A stretch of DNA of 40,187 nucleotides from Bacteroidota bacterium (GCA_022709665.1 JAKLIJ010000006.1:1-40187); one strand, 5' to 3'; shown: positions 29,033-38,365, counted from the stretch's first letter. The notes: a model not told the origin generated them from the sequence alone. A program made the numbers and translations.

Positions 29033-29805
29033 AAAAGGCAGTGAGGATATTGTTGCTTATTCCGTCGTTATACCTGGTAATAGCGCCTGTATGGTATTCC
29101 CACTGGCATAACACAAAGAAATGCCGCAGTATTGAAGTCACTATACTTGATTCAGCCGACTATCATTTTGTAACCAAAAGGGATATTCTCAACACTGTCC
29201 TGAGAAAGAACGGAAACATGGTTGGAAAGACCGTAAAGGATATCAATATAGCTGATATTGAGGAGACCATGAGCGGGTACAGGGAGTTTAAAACCGCCGA
29301 AGTATTCATTTCCATTGATGGTGTTCTTCATATTGTTGGCGACCAGCGCACTCCGATCATGAGGGTAATGGCGGCTAACGGTGGTGATTATTATATCGAC
29401 GACGAAGGGGTGGTTATCAGGAGAAGGAACCTTTACACTCCCCGGCTGCATATAGTGGGAGGGAATGTAAATATCAGCCAGTCAATGCTTAACGGTGTCA
29501 GCGTATTGGATACAAGTATAAAAAATACAATACTGAAGGACATCTTTTGCCTTGTCAGTCACATTAACGGAGATGACTTCTGGTCGGCCCAGATCGATCA
29601 GATCTTTGTCGACAGGTACGATGAGATCGACCTTATTCCCAGGGTGGGAAATCATTTGATCCATCTGGGCAGCCCTGAAGGATTCGAAGACAAGCTGAGA
29701 TACCTGAAAGTTTTTTACGACAAAGTCCTTCCCGAGGTCGGGTGGGACAAGTATTCATCTATCAGCCTTGCCTACAAGGATCAGATAGTGTGCAGGAGGA
29801 GATAA
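29029..29805 (+). CDS. ftsQ: Cell-division protein FtsQ
   Basis: This 258-residue bitopic protein has one N-terminal membrane helix (about residues 5-22), a POTRA-like domain (about 34-105, with SADYHFVTKRDILNTVL) and a beta domain with YYIDDEGVVI. Sequence identity in the FtsQ/DivIB family is low, so order in the operon between murC and ftsA is the main support. It should link the periplasmic FtsL complex to the ring. Confidence 0.88.
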   Translation: MKKAVRILLLIPSLYLVIAPVWYSHWHNTKKCRSIEVTILDSADYHFVTKRDILNTVLRKNGNMVGKTVKDINIADIEETMSGYREFKTAEVFISIDGVLHIVGDQRTPIMRVMAANGGDYYIDDEGVVIRRRNLYTPRLHIVGGNVNISQSMLNGVSVLDTSIKNTILKDIFCLVSHINGDDFWSAQIDQIFVDRYDEIDLIPRVGNHLIHLGSPEGFEDKLRYLKVFYDKVLPEVGWDKYSSISLAYKDQIVCRRR

Positions 29806-29827
29806 AGAAAAATCCATATATCAGACT

Positions 29828-31219
29828 ATGAGCAAAAAGGAACAGTATGTAGCAGCAATCGACATTGGAACCACAAAAATTGTGACCATTGTCGGCAAGA
29901 AAAACGAGAACGGAAAAATCGAGATTCTCGGGATCAGCAAGGCTCCCTCCACAGGCGTCAGGAGAGGGGTTGTGCAGAACATTGAAGAGACTGTAAGTGC
30001 CATTCAGGTTACTGTTGACGATGTTCAGAAGACAACAGGAGTTGTCTTTCATGAGGTCTTTGTCGGTATTGCAGGCCAGCATATCAGAAGCATCAAGACC
30101 CGCGGTTCGAGAATGAGAGACGACTTCGATGATGAGATCAGGAAGGAGGAGGTTTTCAAGCTTATCGAGGACATGTACAAGATACATGTTGAGATGGGAG
30201 AGGAGATCATACATGTCATTCCCCAGGTCTTCATTATAGACAATGAACCCGGGATAAAGAATCCCATAGGTATTTGCGGCCATCAGCTTGAGGCTAATTT
30301 TCATATTGTAATAGGCCGTGTGGCGGCAGCCAAGAACATCGAACGATGTGTTCAGCGGGCCGATCTCAAGTTGAAGGATCTGATTCTCGAGCCTCTGGCT
30401 TCGGCCGATGCGGTTCTTACGGATGACGAGAAGGAAGCCGGAGTGGTTCTGGTAGATATCGGCGGCGGTACAACCGACCTGGCTGTTTATTATGACAATA
30501 CAATAAGGCATACAGCTGTGATACCTTTTGGCGGGAATGTGATAACAAGTGATATCAAGGAAGGCTGCGCTATTCTTGAAAGGCATGCGGAGCAGCTTAA
30601 GATACAGTATGGCTCTGCGCTCAGGGATATCGCTCCTGAGGACAAGGTTGTTGCAATTCCCGGGATCAGCGGAAGGAATCCCAAGGAGATCTCGTTCAGG
30701 AGCCTGGCAGGCATAATCCAGTCGAGGATGGAGGAAATCATTGAAATAGTGAATTTCGAGATACAGAACTCAGGCTACGCCGACAAGCTCGCCGCAGGAA
30801 TTGTGATAACAGGAGGCGGAGCAATGCTGAAACATCTTCCGCAGCTTATGAATTTCCGCACTGCCATGGATGTAAGGATAGGTTACCCCAATGAGCATCT
30901 TGCAGGCAAGGGTAAGGACGAACTTAACCAGCCGATGTACGCCACCGCGGTAGGCTTGATTCTGAGAGGACTTGATCACCTTGAAACATACAAGAAGTCG
31001 TTTGAGGCCGGCAGCAAGGATGACTTTGTCAAGACAAGGAAATCTGCAACTGAAAAGGTCGAAGCCAGGCGGGTGGAAGAACAGGTGGAAAAACAGGTGG
31101 AAGAACCGGAAGAAGAGGAGTCTCCCGAACAGGTTCAGCACGACAGGGTTCCGATAACCGAGAAGATCAAACAGATGATCACCAGGATGTTTGAAGTGGA
31201 AGATCAGACTATCAGCTGA
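29828..31219 (+). CDS. ftsA: Cell-division protein FtsA
   Basis: This 463-residue actin-like ATPase tethers FtsZ to the membrane. Phosphate-1 loop AIDIGTTKIVTIVG (about 10-23), the 1C subdomain in the first half, VLVDIGGGTTDLAVY (phosphate 2, about 206-220) and VITGGGAMLKHL are in order. The C-terminus differs from E. coli: after the actin fold ends near residue 390, a charged linker rich in E, K, Q and V (about 405-440) leads to an amphipathic helix (ITEKIKQMITRMF) that would be the membrane anchor. Confidence 0.95.
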   Translation: MSKKEQYVAAIDIGTTKIVTIVGKKNENGKIEILGISKAPSTGVRRGVVQNIEETVSAIQVTVDDVQKTTGVVFHEVFVGIAGQHIRSIKTRGSRMRDDFDDEIRKEEVFKLIEDMYKIHVEMGEEIIHVIPQVFIIDNEPGIKNPIGICGHQLEANFHIVIGRVAAAKNIERCVQRADLKLKDLILEPLASADAVLTDDEKEAGVVLVDIGGGTTDLAVYYDNTIRHTAVIPFGGNVITSDIKEGCAILERHAEQLKIQYGSALRDIAPEDKVVAIPGISGRNPKEISFRSLAGIIQSRMEEIIEIVNFEIQNSGYADKLAAGIVITGGGAMLKHLPQLMNFRTAMDVRIGYPNEHLAGKGKDELNQPMYATAVGLILRGLDHLETYKKSFEAGSKDDFVKTRKSATEKVEARRVEEQVEKQVEEPEEEESPEQVQHDRVPITEKIKQMITRMFEVEDQTIS

Positions 31220-31273
31220 CAAAAACGGTCTGACAGATGGTACGCTGTACAATAACAATCAAAAAGAGAAACC

Positions 31274-32761
31274 ATGGAAGATGATTTGATAAGTTTTGAC
31301 CTTCCGGTTGAGAGGTCATCCATTATAAAGGTTGTCGGAATAGGCGGAGGCGGCAACAATGCGGTGAACCACATGTTCGACAAAGGCATAAAGGATGTCA
31401 ACTTTGTGGTCTGCAACACCGACCATCAGGCTCTTGCAAAGAGTCAGGTGCCCGTAAAGGTCCAGCTTGGTGCATCCATAACCGAAGGTCGCGGCGCAGG
31501 AAGTAAACCCGATGTCGGGCGTCAGGCTGCCATGGAAAACATCAACGATGTGATGAAGGCCATAGGAGGAAACACCAAGATGGTGTTCCTGACCACCGGG
31601 ATGGGAGGAGGCACCGGCACCGGAGCTATACCTGTTATCGCCAAAGCCTGCAGGGATGCAGGATATCTTACTGTGGCAGTGGTAACCATCCCCTTCAAGT
31701 CGGAAGGCAAGGTAAGGATTAACTATGCCATTGAAGGAATAAGCCACCTTGGAGAGCATGTCGATTCGCTCCTTGTGATTAACAATGAAAAGCTTAGGGA
31801 GATATATGGTGATCTTGGCGTTTCGGCAGCTTTCGCCAAGGCTGACGATATCCTGGCAACAGCTGTGAAGGGGATTGCGGAGATCATTACGGTAGCCGGT
31901 TATATTAATGTCGACTTTGCGGATGTTGAGACCGTAATGAAGGACTCTGGTGTTGCAATAATGGGTATGGGTCTGGCCTCGGGTGAAGACAGGGCTCTGA
32001 GGGCCATTGAGAATGCACTTTCCTCACCACTCCTGAATTCAAACGATATTACAGGGGCCAGGAGCATACTTGTAAACATTGCTTCAGGTTCGGGCGGGAA
32101 TGAGCTTACTATGGACGAACTCGGTCAGATTACGGATTATATGTATGAGGCATCCTCCGAGGATGCACTTATTATAAGAGGTCTGTCGCAGGATGAGAGC
32201 CTTGGCAAGGAGATCAGCGTTACGGTAATTGCCACGGGCTTTCCCTCAAACAGCATCCTTACGCCCTATAAGAAGCCCAGGCCAAAAAAGGTTGAACTGC
32301 TTGCTGAACTGCATCCAATCCCTCCTCATATCATACCCGACAGGGGAGATAACACTTTCTCAGTTGTCCAGAGATCCCTGAAACAGGAATTGCCTGATCC
32401 TGAACAGGAGAAGCAGGGAATGCTCAAATTCGATCCCGGGGAAATTGAAGAGCGAACTGCACTTCGGAGCAGGAGAGAAGCGGAGCTTATCGAGGAGAGG
32501 GAAAGCCAGAAGTCGACGCTCCAGAAGGTAAAGCACATGCAGAATTTCTTCCGTAAGGAAGGCCTCTCGAATAAGATAATCAAGGACAATATTGAAGCGT
32601 TTGAGGATGTTCCGGCTTATGTAAGGCGGAACATGTCGCTTCAGCCGGCAGAAAAGGAATCCGAAGTAAAGGTCTCAAAGTTCACCCTCGAGGAGCTTGC
32701 CGACGGTCAGGGCCCGGTTCTGAGAGAGAACAACGCATATCTTAACGATAACGTGGATTAA
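31274..32761 (+). CDS. ftsZ: Cell-division GTPase FtsZ
   Basis: This 495-residue tubulin homologue forms the division ring. The GTP loop GGGTGTG is at 112-118 and the T7 loop NVDFADVE near 212-219. The globular part ends near residue 320 and is followed by a long charged linker. The conserved C-terminal peptide that binds FtsA is at 445-452 (DVPAYVRR), but it is not terminal: 43 further residues follow, ending in NNAYLNDNVD. E. coli FtsZ is about 383 residues. ftsZ is the last gene of the cluster and is followed by a terminator. Confidence 0.97.
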   Translation: MEDDLISFDLPVERSSIIKVVGIGGGGNNAVNHMFDKGIKDVNFVVCNTDHQALAKSQVPVKVQLGASITEGRGAGSKPDVGRQAAMENINDVMKAIGGNTKMVFLTTGMGGGTGTGAIPVIAKACRDAGYLTVAVVTIPFKSEGKVRINYAIEGISHLGEHVDSLLVINNEKLREIYGDLGVSAAFAKADDILATAVKGIAEIITVAGYINVDFADVETVMKDSGVAIMGMGLASGEDRALRAIENALSSPLLNSNDITGARSILVNIASGSGGNELTMDELGQITDYMYEASSEDALIIRGLSQDESLGKEISVTVIATGFPSNSILTPYKKPRPKKVELLAELHPIPPHIIPDRGDNTFSVVQRSLKQELPDPEQEKQGMLKFDPGEIEERTALRSRREAELIEERESQKSTLQKVKHMQNFFRKEGLSNKIIKDNIEAFEDVPAYVRRNMSLQPAEKESEVKVSKFTLEELADGQGPVLRENNAYLNDNVD

Positions 32762-32782
32762 TTGCAGAGTCTGATTTATGGA

Positions 32783-32821
32783 AGCAGGGGGCTGTTGAAT
32801 TCAACACCCCCCTGCTGTTTT
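32783..32821 (+). terminator. Terminator of the dcw cluster
   Basis: A long hairpin pairs AGCAGGGGG (32783-32791) with CCCCCTGCT (32108-type block at 32808-32816), and after one C-C mismatch TGTTG with CAACA. The loop is AATT. GTTTT follows. It lies 22 bases after the ftsZ stop. Confidence 0.85.
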
Positions 32822-32887
32822 AAGGACCGTAACCTTGTCCTTGCATTCATCGTTGTCTGTGGCTAAATCCTGCTTCCATAATTTTCA

Positions 32888-32895
32888 TATATTTG
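32888..32895 (+). promoter_or_regulatory. Bacteroidota -7 promoter element for the porin gene
   Basis: TATATTTG matches TAnnTTTG exactly. It ends only 6 bases before the ATG at 32902, so a transcript from it would be nearly leaderless. No clear -33 element is seen. Confidence 0.5.
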
Positions 32896-32901
32896 CGGCT
32901 G

Positions 32902-34821
32902 ATGAGGAGAACTCCGGCAATATTACTGATAATCTTCCTGTCACCTGTTTTTCGTGCAGGCGCCCAGGATACTATCAGTCACAGGATTACTGAGATGTGG
33001 AAGCTCTCCTCCGATATGACTGAAGAAATAAAAGTCCCCTTCGACACCACTTTCTCGCTTTTTAACCACTACCGCCTTGCCGACAGGCATTCACCGCTGA
33101 ATGCTTCACCCGGCAGCTACGGTCTGCCGTTTTACCAGCTGAATTTCTTTGACAGGATCAGTGATCCCGACAAGTTTCTGGGCTATTATTATTATCCTCT
33201 TATGTATCAGCCTGAAAGACAACTTTTCATGAACACACAGGTTCCTTTCACAGAGCTGGTGTGGACCTATGCCGGTATCCGAAATCAGGCAGAGCAGACC
33301 TTCAGGATCAGGCATTCCCAGAATGTGAACCGGAAACTGAACCTGGCCCTTGTTTATGACATTGTCTATAACCTGGGACAGTACGGTTACCAGAGGTCGA
33401 GCGACAAGAACTTTGCTTTTAACGGTTCGTACAGGGGCGACAGGTACAAGGCTTATTTTGCCTATGGCCTGAACAACATGAAGACCTCCGAGAACGGAGG
33501 GATAAAAGATTTGAGCCAGCTTGAAACACTTGAGCCCGAAAATATTGCGGTAAACCTGGGAGGGCTCAGCAAGGCTCTCAGTTTTCTGAAAAACAGTAAC
33601 CTTATGCTTGTTCAGCGCTATACCCTTGGAAAGAAGCCGGCTGCTGTTGCCGACAGTTCCGGAGTATCGCGCAAACCGTTCTGGCTTAGCGGATCCTTTT
33701 CCCACATTCTGCTTATCGACGGGAACAGGCGGACCTACGAGGACAGTGATCCTGCTTCAGGATATTACGACTCGATATATATAGACGACAAACGCACCTT
33801 TGATTCTCTTTCCGCCAGAACTATAAAAAACACAATACGTTTTGATTTCACCACCAGTGAATCGAGCCGGTTCAGGCTTGCGGGCGGAGTGGGCATCAGA
33901 AATGAACTCATCAAGTACAGCCAGATTGTGCCCACACATGATTCATTGCTTGCCGACACAGCCGTATGGAGGAAACATAACAATGTTCTTGTGGGAAGGT
34001 TGTACAACAACATAGGCGAAAAGTTCTACTGGATGGCTACGGGGGAGCTCTTCCTGAGCGGTTACCGTTTCGGCGATTTCAACCTCGACGGAGTGATATC
34101 CAAGTCGTTCAGTTTTAAAAAAGGCCTCGCTTCATGGGACATAAACGGAGCCATTGCCAACCGCCAGCCTTCCTTCTGGTATGAGCAGTGGGGAGGAAAC
34201 CATTTTGAATGGGTGAAGAGCATGGATAAGGAGTTCCGGGTCGATGTCGGAACCAGTTTCAAGTATCCTGCACGTAGTATGGAACTAAGATTCAACTATG
34301 CAGTTATAGACAATTATACCGACTTCGATACACTGGCAATGCCCTCTCAGCATGGTGGCGGACTCTCGGTTGTATCGGCCTATGCAGCAAAAGATTTCAG
34401 AGCATGGAAATTTCATCTTGCAACTAACCTTCTTATACAGCAGTCAAGTAATTCCGACATTCTCGACCTTCCTCTTGCAACAGCCAGAGTGACGGGTTAT
34501 TTTGAGCATCTGTTCAATTTCAGGCAGACAAACGGGCAGCTTAACATGCAGCTAGGGGCTGAGGTTCTCTATCATACGCCTTATTATGCCTATGCCTACA
34601 TGCCAGCTACCGGAAGATACTACAGGCAGGACAGGGTAGAGACGGGCAATTATCCCTTTGTCAATGTGTTTCTTAATCTCAAGCTACGCAGGACAAGGAT
34701 TTTCCTGATGCTCGACCATGTGAACTCGGGTTTAACAGGTTACGATTTCTTTATGATCCCCTCTTACCCAATGAATGTCAGGATGTTCAGATACGGCCTG
34801 GCATGGACTTTTTATGATTGA
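32902..34821 (+). CDS. Putative outer-membrane porin (Bacteroidota PF14121-like)
   Basis: This 639-residue protein has a signal peptide (MRRTPAILLIIFLSPVFRAGAQ) and then a repetitive sequence of alternating polar and aromatic residues typical of a large beta-barrel. LNFFDRISDPDKFLGYYYYPLMYQPERQLFMNTQVPFTEL near the start matches the Bacteroidota 'putative porin' group as I recall it. The chain ends in RYGLAWTFYD, an aromatic C-terminal strand suited to barrel assembly. Substrate unknown. It follows the dcw terminator and has its own promoter element. The ATG at 32902 was chosen over a TTG at 32893. Confidence 0.8.
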   Translation: MRRTPAILLIIFLSPVFRAGAQDTISHRITEMWKLSSDMTEEIKVPFDTTFSLFNHYRLADRHSPLNASPGSYGLPFYQLNFFDRISDPDKFLGYYYYPLMYQPERQLFMNTQVPFTELVWTYAGIRNQAEQTFRIRHSQNVNRKLNLALVYDIVYNLGQYGYQRSSDKNFAFNGSYRGDRYKAYFAYGLNNMKTSENGGIKDLSQLETLEPENIAVNLGGLSKALSFLKNSNLMLVQRYTLGKKPAAVADSSGVSRKPFWLSGSFSHILLIDGNRRTYEDSDPASGYYDSIYIDDKRTFDSLSARTIKNTIRFDFTTSESSRFRLAGGVGIRNELIKYSQIVPTHDSLLADTAVWRKHNNVLVGRLYNNIGEKFYWMATGELFLSGYRFGDFNLDGVISKSFSFKKGLASWDINGAIANRQPSFWYEQWGGNHFEWVKSMDKEFRVDVGTSFKYPARSMELRFNYAVIDNYTDFDTLAMPSQHGGGLSVVSAYAAKDFRAWKFHLATNLLIQQSSNSDILDLPLATARVTGYFEHLFNFRQTNGQLNMQLGAEVLYHTPYYAYAYMPATGRYYRQDRVETGNYPFVNVFLNLKLRRTRIFLMLDHVNSGLTGYDFFMIPSYPMNVRMFRYGLAWTFYD

Positions 34822-34830
34822 GAATTTTGC

Positions 34831-34838
34831 TATCTTTG
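34831..34838 (+). promoter_or_regulatory. Bacteroidota -7 promoter element upstream of a small ORF and mltF
   Basis: TATCTTTG matches TAnnTTTG exactly and lies 9 bases after the porin stop. It would start a transcript through the small ORF at 34880 and into the lytic transglycosylase gene, with a leader of about 200 bases for the latter. Confidence 0.5.
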
Positions 34839-34879
34839 CGTCCGGAAATAAAAACGGGTTAAATTGATAATTCGTAAAG

Positions 34880-35035
34880 ATGTTTGATTTTATCAGTTTT
34901 GATATTTCTGCCGCCTTCCCACCCGAAACTTCAGGATTCCCCCGGGGAGGAAGGATCAGATCCCGAAGCCTTTTTCCCCTGGGAGAAAATGGCATGAGGG
35001 TTATCAGGAATAGAAGTAAATATTGGTTAAATTAA
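34880..35035 (+). CDS. Possible 51-residue leader peptide or small ORF
   Basis: An ATG 41 bases after a promoter element opens a 51-codon frame that ends 10 bases before the next gene. The peptide starts MFDFISFDISAAFPPETSG and is rich in arginine and proline further on. I recognise no family. Overlapping it is a hairpin: CTTCAGGA (about 34928-34935) pairs with TCCCGAAG (about 34962-34971) with one mismatch, around an inner TTCC/GGAA stem. It could be a real small protein, an upstream control peptide, or just structured leader RNA. Confidence 0.3.
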   Translation: MFDFISFDISAAFPPETSGFPRGGRIRSRSLFPLGENGMRVIRNRSKYWLN

Positions 35036-35045
35036 ATTTAAATTT

Positions 35046-36515
35046 TTGACAAGAAATCTATTCATTTTGCTGGTCATAACCGGGACCCTGTTTTTTTCCT
35101 GTTCCGGGTATCATTCCGGAGAAATCAAAAACAATTCAGAATTATTTGATCTTGATTCAATCAGGACAAGAGGAAAGCTTATAGTCATTACCGATTATAA
35201 CTCAGCCAACTATTTTCTGTACAAAGGTGAACCCATGGGGTTTCACTACGAGCTTCTGAAAGCCTTCTCCGATCATCTTGGCATTGATCTGGAAGTACTT
35301 GGCAGCAACAGTGTGGAGGATGGTTTTGCAATGCTGCGCCGGGGGCAGGTCGATTTGCTGGCCATGGGACTTTCAGTCACTCCTTCGCGCAGCAGGGTAG
35401 TAAGGTTCACTGAATCTTTAGACAGCACGAGGATGATCCTTGTTCAGAAAAAGCCAAACAGATGGCGTTCATTTTCAGAAGGCGATCTCGAAAGCAGACT
35501 GGTCAGAAATCCCCTGAACCTTTCACATCAGACCGTTTATGTTCAGAAGGGATCGGCGCATGCCGAATACCTGAATGCATTGTCGGATCTGACCGGTGAG
35601 CCCATAACGGTAGTTGAGGTACCTTTCGAAGCTGAAGGACTCCTGGATCTTGTAAACAGGGGAGAAATTGAATTTGCAGCCTGCGATGAGAATATTGCAG
35701 TAATCAATTCAGTACGTTTTCCGGATGTCGACATCAGAACTCCTCTGAGCAGTCATCAGGACCTCTCATGGGCTATCCGCAAGGAAAATTCCGATCAGCT
35801 GGCAAGTGAGCTTGATCAGTGGATCAGGACTTTCAGGGAAACACAGACATTCGCCATCCTGTACTCGAAGTACTTCAGGAACTCCAATTCAGTGAAGGTT
35901 ATTCAAAGCGAACACTACACCCTGAATTCGGGAAAGGTATCCCAGTGGGATAACCTGATCAAGACTTACAGTGCTACCATTGGCTGGGACTGGCGTCTGC
36001 TTGCTTCGCTCATCTACCAGGAATCGAGGTTTATTCCGGATGTGGTGTCAACGGTCGGGGCTTACGGGCTTATGCAGGTGTTGCCTGAGACAGGTAAACA
36101 TTTCGGCATTGATGTGACCGCGTCTCCCGAACTGAACATCAGGGCCGGGGTGAAATTCATCGACTGGCTCCATAATATTTTTGACAAGAAGATTGCCGAT
36201 GAAAGGGAAAGGACAAAATTCATCCTGGCGGCTTACAATGCAGGGCCCGGACATATTCTTGATGCCATGAAGCTTGCCGAGAAAAATGGAATGGATCCGC
36301 AGGTCTGGGAAGGCAGTGTTGCCCACTGGGTACTGAAAAAATCGGATCCTGCTTATTACAGGGACAGCGTGGTGAAGTACGGCTATTTCAGGGGTAAGGA
36401 GTCGGTGGCTTTTGTGACTCAGATCCTTGAACGTTACGAGCATTACAGGAATATACTTCCCGCCAATGGGGAATCTCTGACATACAATCCGGGCAGGGCT
36501 TCTTCGCAAAAGTGA
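35046..36515 (+). CDS. mltF: MltF-type membrane-bound lytic transglycosylase
   Basis: This 489-residue lipoprotein has a type II signal peptide (lipobox LFFSC, lipid-anchored C19). A periplasmic solute-binding (SBP_bac_3) domain follows (about 40-275), then an SLT lytic transglycosylase domain (about 305-460) with catalytic E326 in YQESRF and the AYGLMQVLPETG block. MltF cleaves the MurNAc-GlcNAc bond to 1,6-anhydro products, and its N-terminal domain senses muropeptides. No ATG is available upstream of the signal peptide, so the start is TTG at 35046 in an AT-rich stretch. Confidence 0.9.
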   Translation: MTRNLFILLVITGTLFFSCSGYHSGEIKNNSELFDLDSIRTRGKLIVITDYNSANYFLYKGEPMGFHYELLKAFSDHLGIDLEVLGSNSVEDGFAMLRRGQVDLLAMGLSVTPSRSRVVRFTESLDSTRMILVQKKPNRWRSFSEGDLESRLVRNPLNLSHQTVYVQKGSAHAEYLNALSDLTGEPITVVEVPFEAEGLLDLVNRGEIEFAACDENIAVINSVRFPDVDIRTPLSSHQDLSWAIRKENSDQLASELDQWIRTFRETQTFAILYSKYFRNSNSVKVIQSEHYTLNSGKVSQWDNLIKTYSATIGWDWRLLASLIYQESRFIPDVVSTVGAYGLMQVLPETGKHFGIDVTASPELNIRAGVKFIDWLHNIFDKKIADERERTKFILAAYNAGPGHILDAMKLAEKNGMDPQVWEGSVAHWVLKKSDPAYYRDSVVKYGYFRGKESVAFVTQILERYEHYRNILPANGESLTYNPGRASSQK

Positions 36516-36570
36516 AATAATGGTATTCCGGCTTCACGGAAGGAATGGGTTACAATTAAAATATATAGAC

Positions 36571-37089
36571 ATGGACTTCAATCAACTGGCAAAATCGCGT
36601 TATTCCTCACGAAGGTACAAGGCTCAGTCCGTTGAGGAAGACAAGCTGAACTATGTTCTGGAGGCCGGCAGGGTAGCTCCGTCGGCAGTCAATTATCAGC
36701 CCGTGTATTTCGTGGTGGTCAGGGACAGTAACCTTGAAAACGTCCGCTCATGCTATTCAAGGGAATGGTTCCGTACTGCACCCTTATGCATCGTGGTGTG
36801 TTCCGATCGTTCGAGGTCGTGGAAGAGAAACGATGGCAAGGACTCGGCGGATATTGATGCTGCCATTGCGGCCGATCATATTACGCTTGCAGCTGCAAGC
36901 ACAGGTCTGGCAACATGCTGGGTATGCAATTTTGACAGGGAAAGGCTCACCAGAGTACTGAACCTTCCCGGCCAGATCGAGCCTGTGGTGATGATCCCCA
37001 TGGGTTATCCCGACGATACCGCAGATATAAACAGGCATTCATCAAAGCGGAAACCCCTGAAGGATCTGGTGGTTTACGAAAAATTCTGA
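36571..37089 (+). CDS. Nitroreductase family protein
   Basis: This 172-residue FMN-dependent oxidoreductase has the family start NQLAKSRYSSRRYKAQSVEEDKL, with the FMN-binding SRYSSR block, then GRVAPSAVNYQPVYFVVV and the AAASTGLATCWVCNFD helix. It most resembles the small TM1586/NADH-dependent nitroreductase group. Physiological substrate unknown. The ATG at 36571 was chosen because it lies directly ahead of the conserved start; an earlier ATG at 36520 adds 17 residues that fit no family. Confidence 0.88.
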   Translation: MDFNQLAKSRYSSRRYKAQSVEEDKLNYVLEAGRVAPSAVNYQPVYFVVVRDSNLENVRSCYSREWFRTAPLCIVVCSDRSRSWKRNDGKDSADIDAAIAADHITLAAASTGLATCWVCNFDRERLTRVLNLPGQIEPVVMIPMGYPDDTADINRHSSKRKPLKDLVVYEKF

Positions 37090-37097
37090 TCCGGCTG

Positions 37098-38342
37098 CTA
37101 GTCGTATCTGATAGCTTTGACGGGGCTGATCCGGCTTATGAGTTGTGACGGGACAAGCAGCATGAGGATTATGATGATCATTGTCCCCGCATTGAGCATA
37201 AGTATATGTGATAATTCCAGGTTAACCGGAACTGTTTTGATGTAATAGGAACTCGGATCGAGCGAGATGATGCCTGTTTTAAGCTGGAGATAAGCCAGAC
37301 CCAGACCGATAATGTTCCCCCAGAGCAAACCTTTTACAATGAGATAGGCAGCCTGGTATAGGAAGATCTTCCGGATGGTTACGTTATTGGATCCGATTGC
37401 CTTAAATATCCCTATCATGTTTGTCTTTTCCAGTATGATGATAAGAAGGCCCGATATCATATTGAAACCTGCAACAAGAAGCATAAGGGTTATAATAATG
37501 AATACGTTCATGTCCTGGAAATTAAGCCAGTCGAATATCTGCGGATATCTCAGCCTGATGTTGGTAACCCTGAATTTGGTCTCATCCTCCAGGAGCTTGT
37601 AACCCACCTGATTCCTTACGGCAAGGGTAATTTCGTCGAGCCTGTCGAAATCATCTATGAAGATCTCGAAACCGCTTACCTGGTCATCGGTCCAGCCGTT
37701 GAGCCTTTTAATATGTCCGATGTCGCAGAATACGTACATCTTGTCGAACTCCTCAAGGCTTGTTTCATAAATTCCGCTGACCGTGAACCGGCGGCTTCTC
37801 GGGGGATCCTGAACAAAGTACATTGCGAATGAATCGCCTGTTTTCAGGCGAAGCATGTCTGATATCTTTTTGGAAATGATAACGTCGTTGGTGCGTCCGG
37901 TATCAGAAACAGTAAAAACCCTTCCGTCGATTATGCTGCTCCTGAAGAAGTCCCAGTCGAAGTCGCTTCCCACGCCTTTAAGCACCACACCCTGGATCGC
38001 TTCTGCAGTTTTTATTATTCCCGCCTTTGTTGCGAAAACCTGTACATGTCTGATGCCGTCCATTTCCTGTATCCGGGGGACAAAAGCCTGGGTATCGCTG
38101 ACCGGGATGGTCTCGAGCGACAGGTTGGAGTCGAAATTCAGGATCTGGATATTTGAACCAAAACCTACAATCTTGTCGCGGATCTGCTGTTTGAAACCTG
38201 TCAGGACGGCAACAGCAATAATCATGACGGCAAGTCCCATTGCAATCCCGACAATGGCGATTATGTTTATAGGCCTCGAGAATGAAGTCTTCTCGATCCG
38301 TCCCCTGATAAGACGCCGGGCGATGAAATAAGGAAGGTTCAT
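37098..38342 (-). CDS. LolC/LolE-type ABC transporter permease
   Basis: This 414-residue inner-membrane protein has one N-terminal helix (about 24-48, with FSRPINIIAIVGIAMGLAVMIIAVAVLTGF), a large periplasmic MacB-like domain (about 50-260) and three C-terminal FtsX-type helices. The family moves lipoproteins from the inner membrane towards the outer membrane with an ATPase such as LolD. No ATPase gene is in the window. It converges on the nitroreductase gene with an 8-base gap. The LolCDE role is inferred from family and topology. Confidence 0.85.
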   Translation of the reverse strand: MNLPYFIARRLIRGRIEKTSFSRPINIIAIVGIAMGLAVMIIAVAVLTGFKQQIRDKIVGFGSNIQILNFDSNLSLETIPVSDTQAFVPRIQEMDGIRHVQVFATKAGIIKTAEAIQGVVLKGVGSDFDWDFFRSSIIDGRVFTVSDTGRTNDVIISKKISDMLRLKTGDSFAMYFVQDPPRSRRFTVSGIYETSLEEFDKMYVFCDIGHIKRLNGWTDDQVSGFEIFIDDFDRLDEITLAVRNQVGYKLLEDETKFRVTNIRLRYPQIFDWLNFQDMNVFIIITLMLLVAGFNMISGLLIIILEKTNMIGIFKAIGSNNVTIRKIFLYQAAYLIVKGLLWGNIIGLGLAYLQLKTGIISLDPSSYYIKTVPVNLELSHILMLNAGTMIIIILMLLVPSQLISRISPVKAIRYD

Positions 38343-38357
38343 AGAGTAAAGTCAGGT

Positions 38358-38365
38358 CAAAAGTA
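38358..38365 (-). promoter_or_regulatory. Bacteroidota -7 promoter element for the permease gene
   Basis: The minus-strand TACTTTTG matches TAnnTTTG and lies 15 bases before the ATG at 38342, giving a very short leader. Confidence 0.5.

Noticed and set aside
29762..30586. A 274-codon minus-strand open frame across ftsA
   Set aside because: It lies wholly opposite well-supported ftsA, has cysteine- and histidine-rich unlikely composition and matches no family; it is an antisense shadow.
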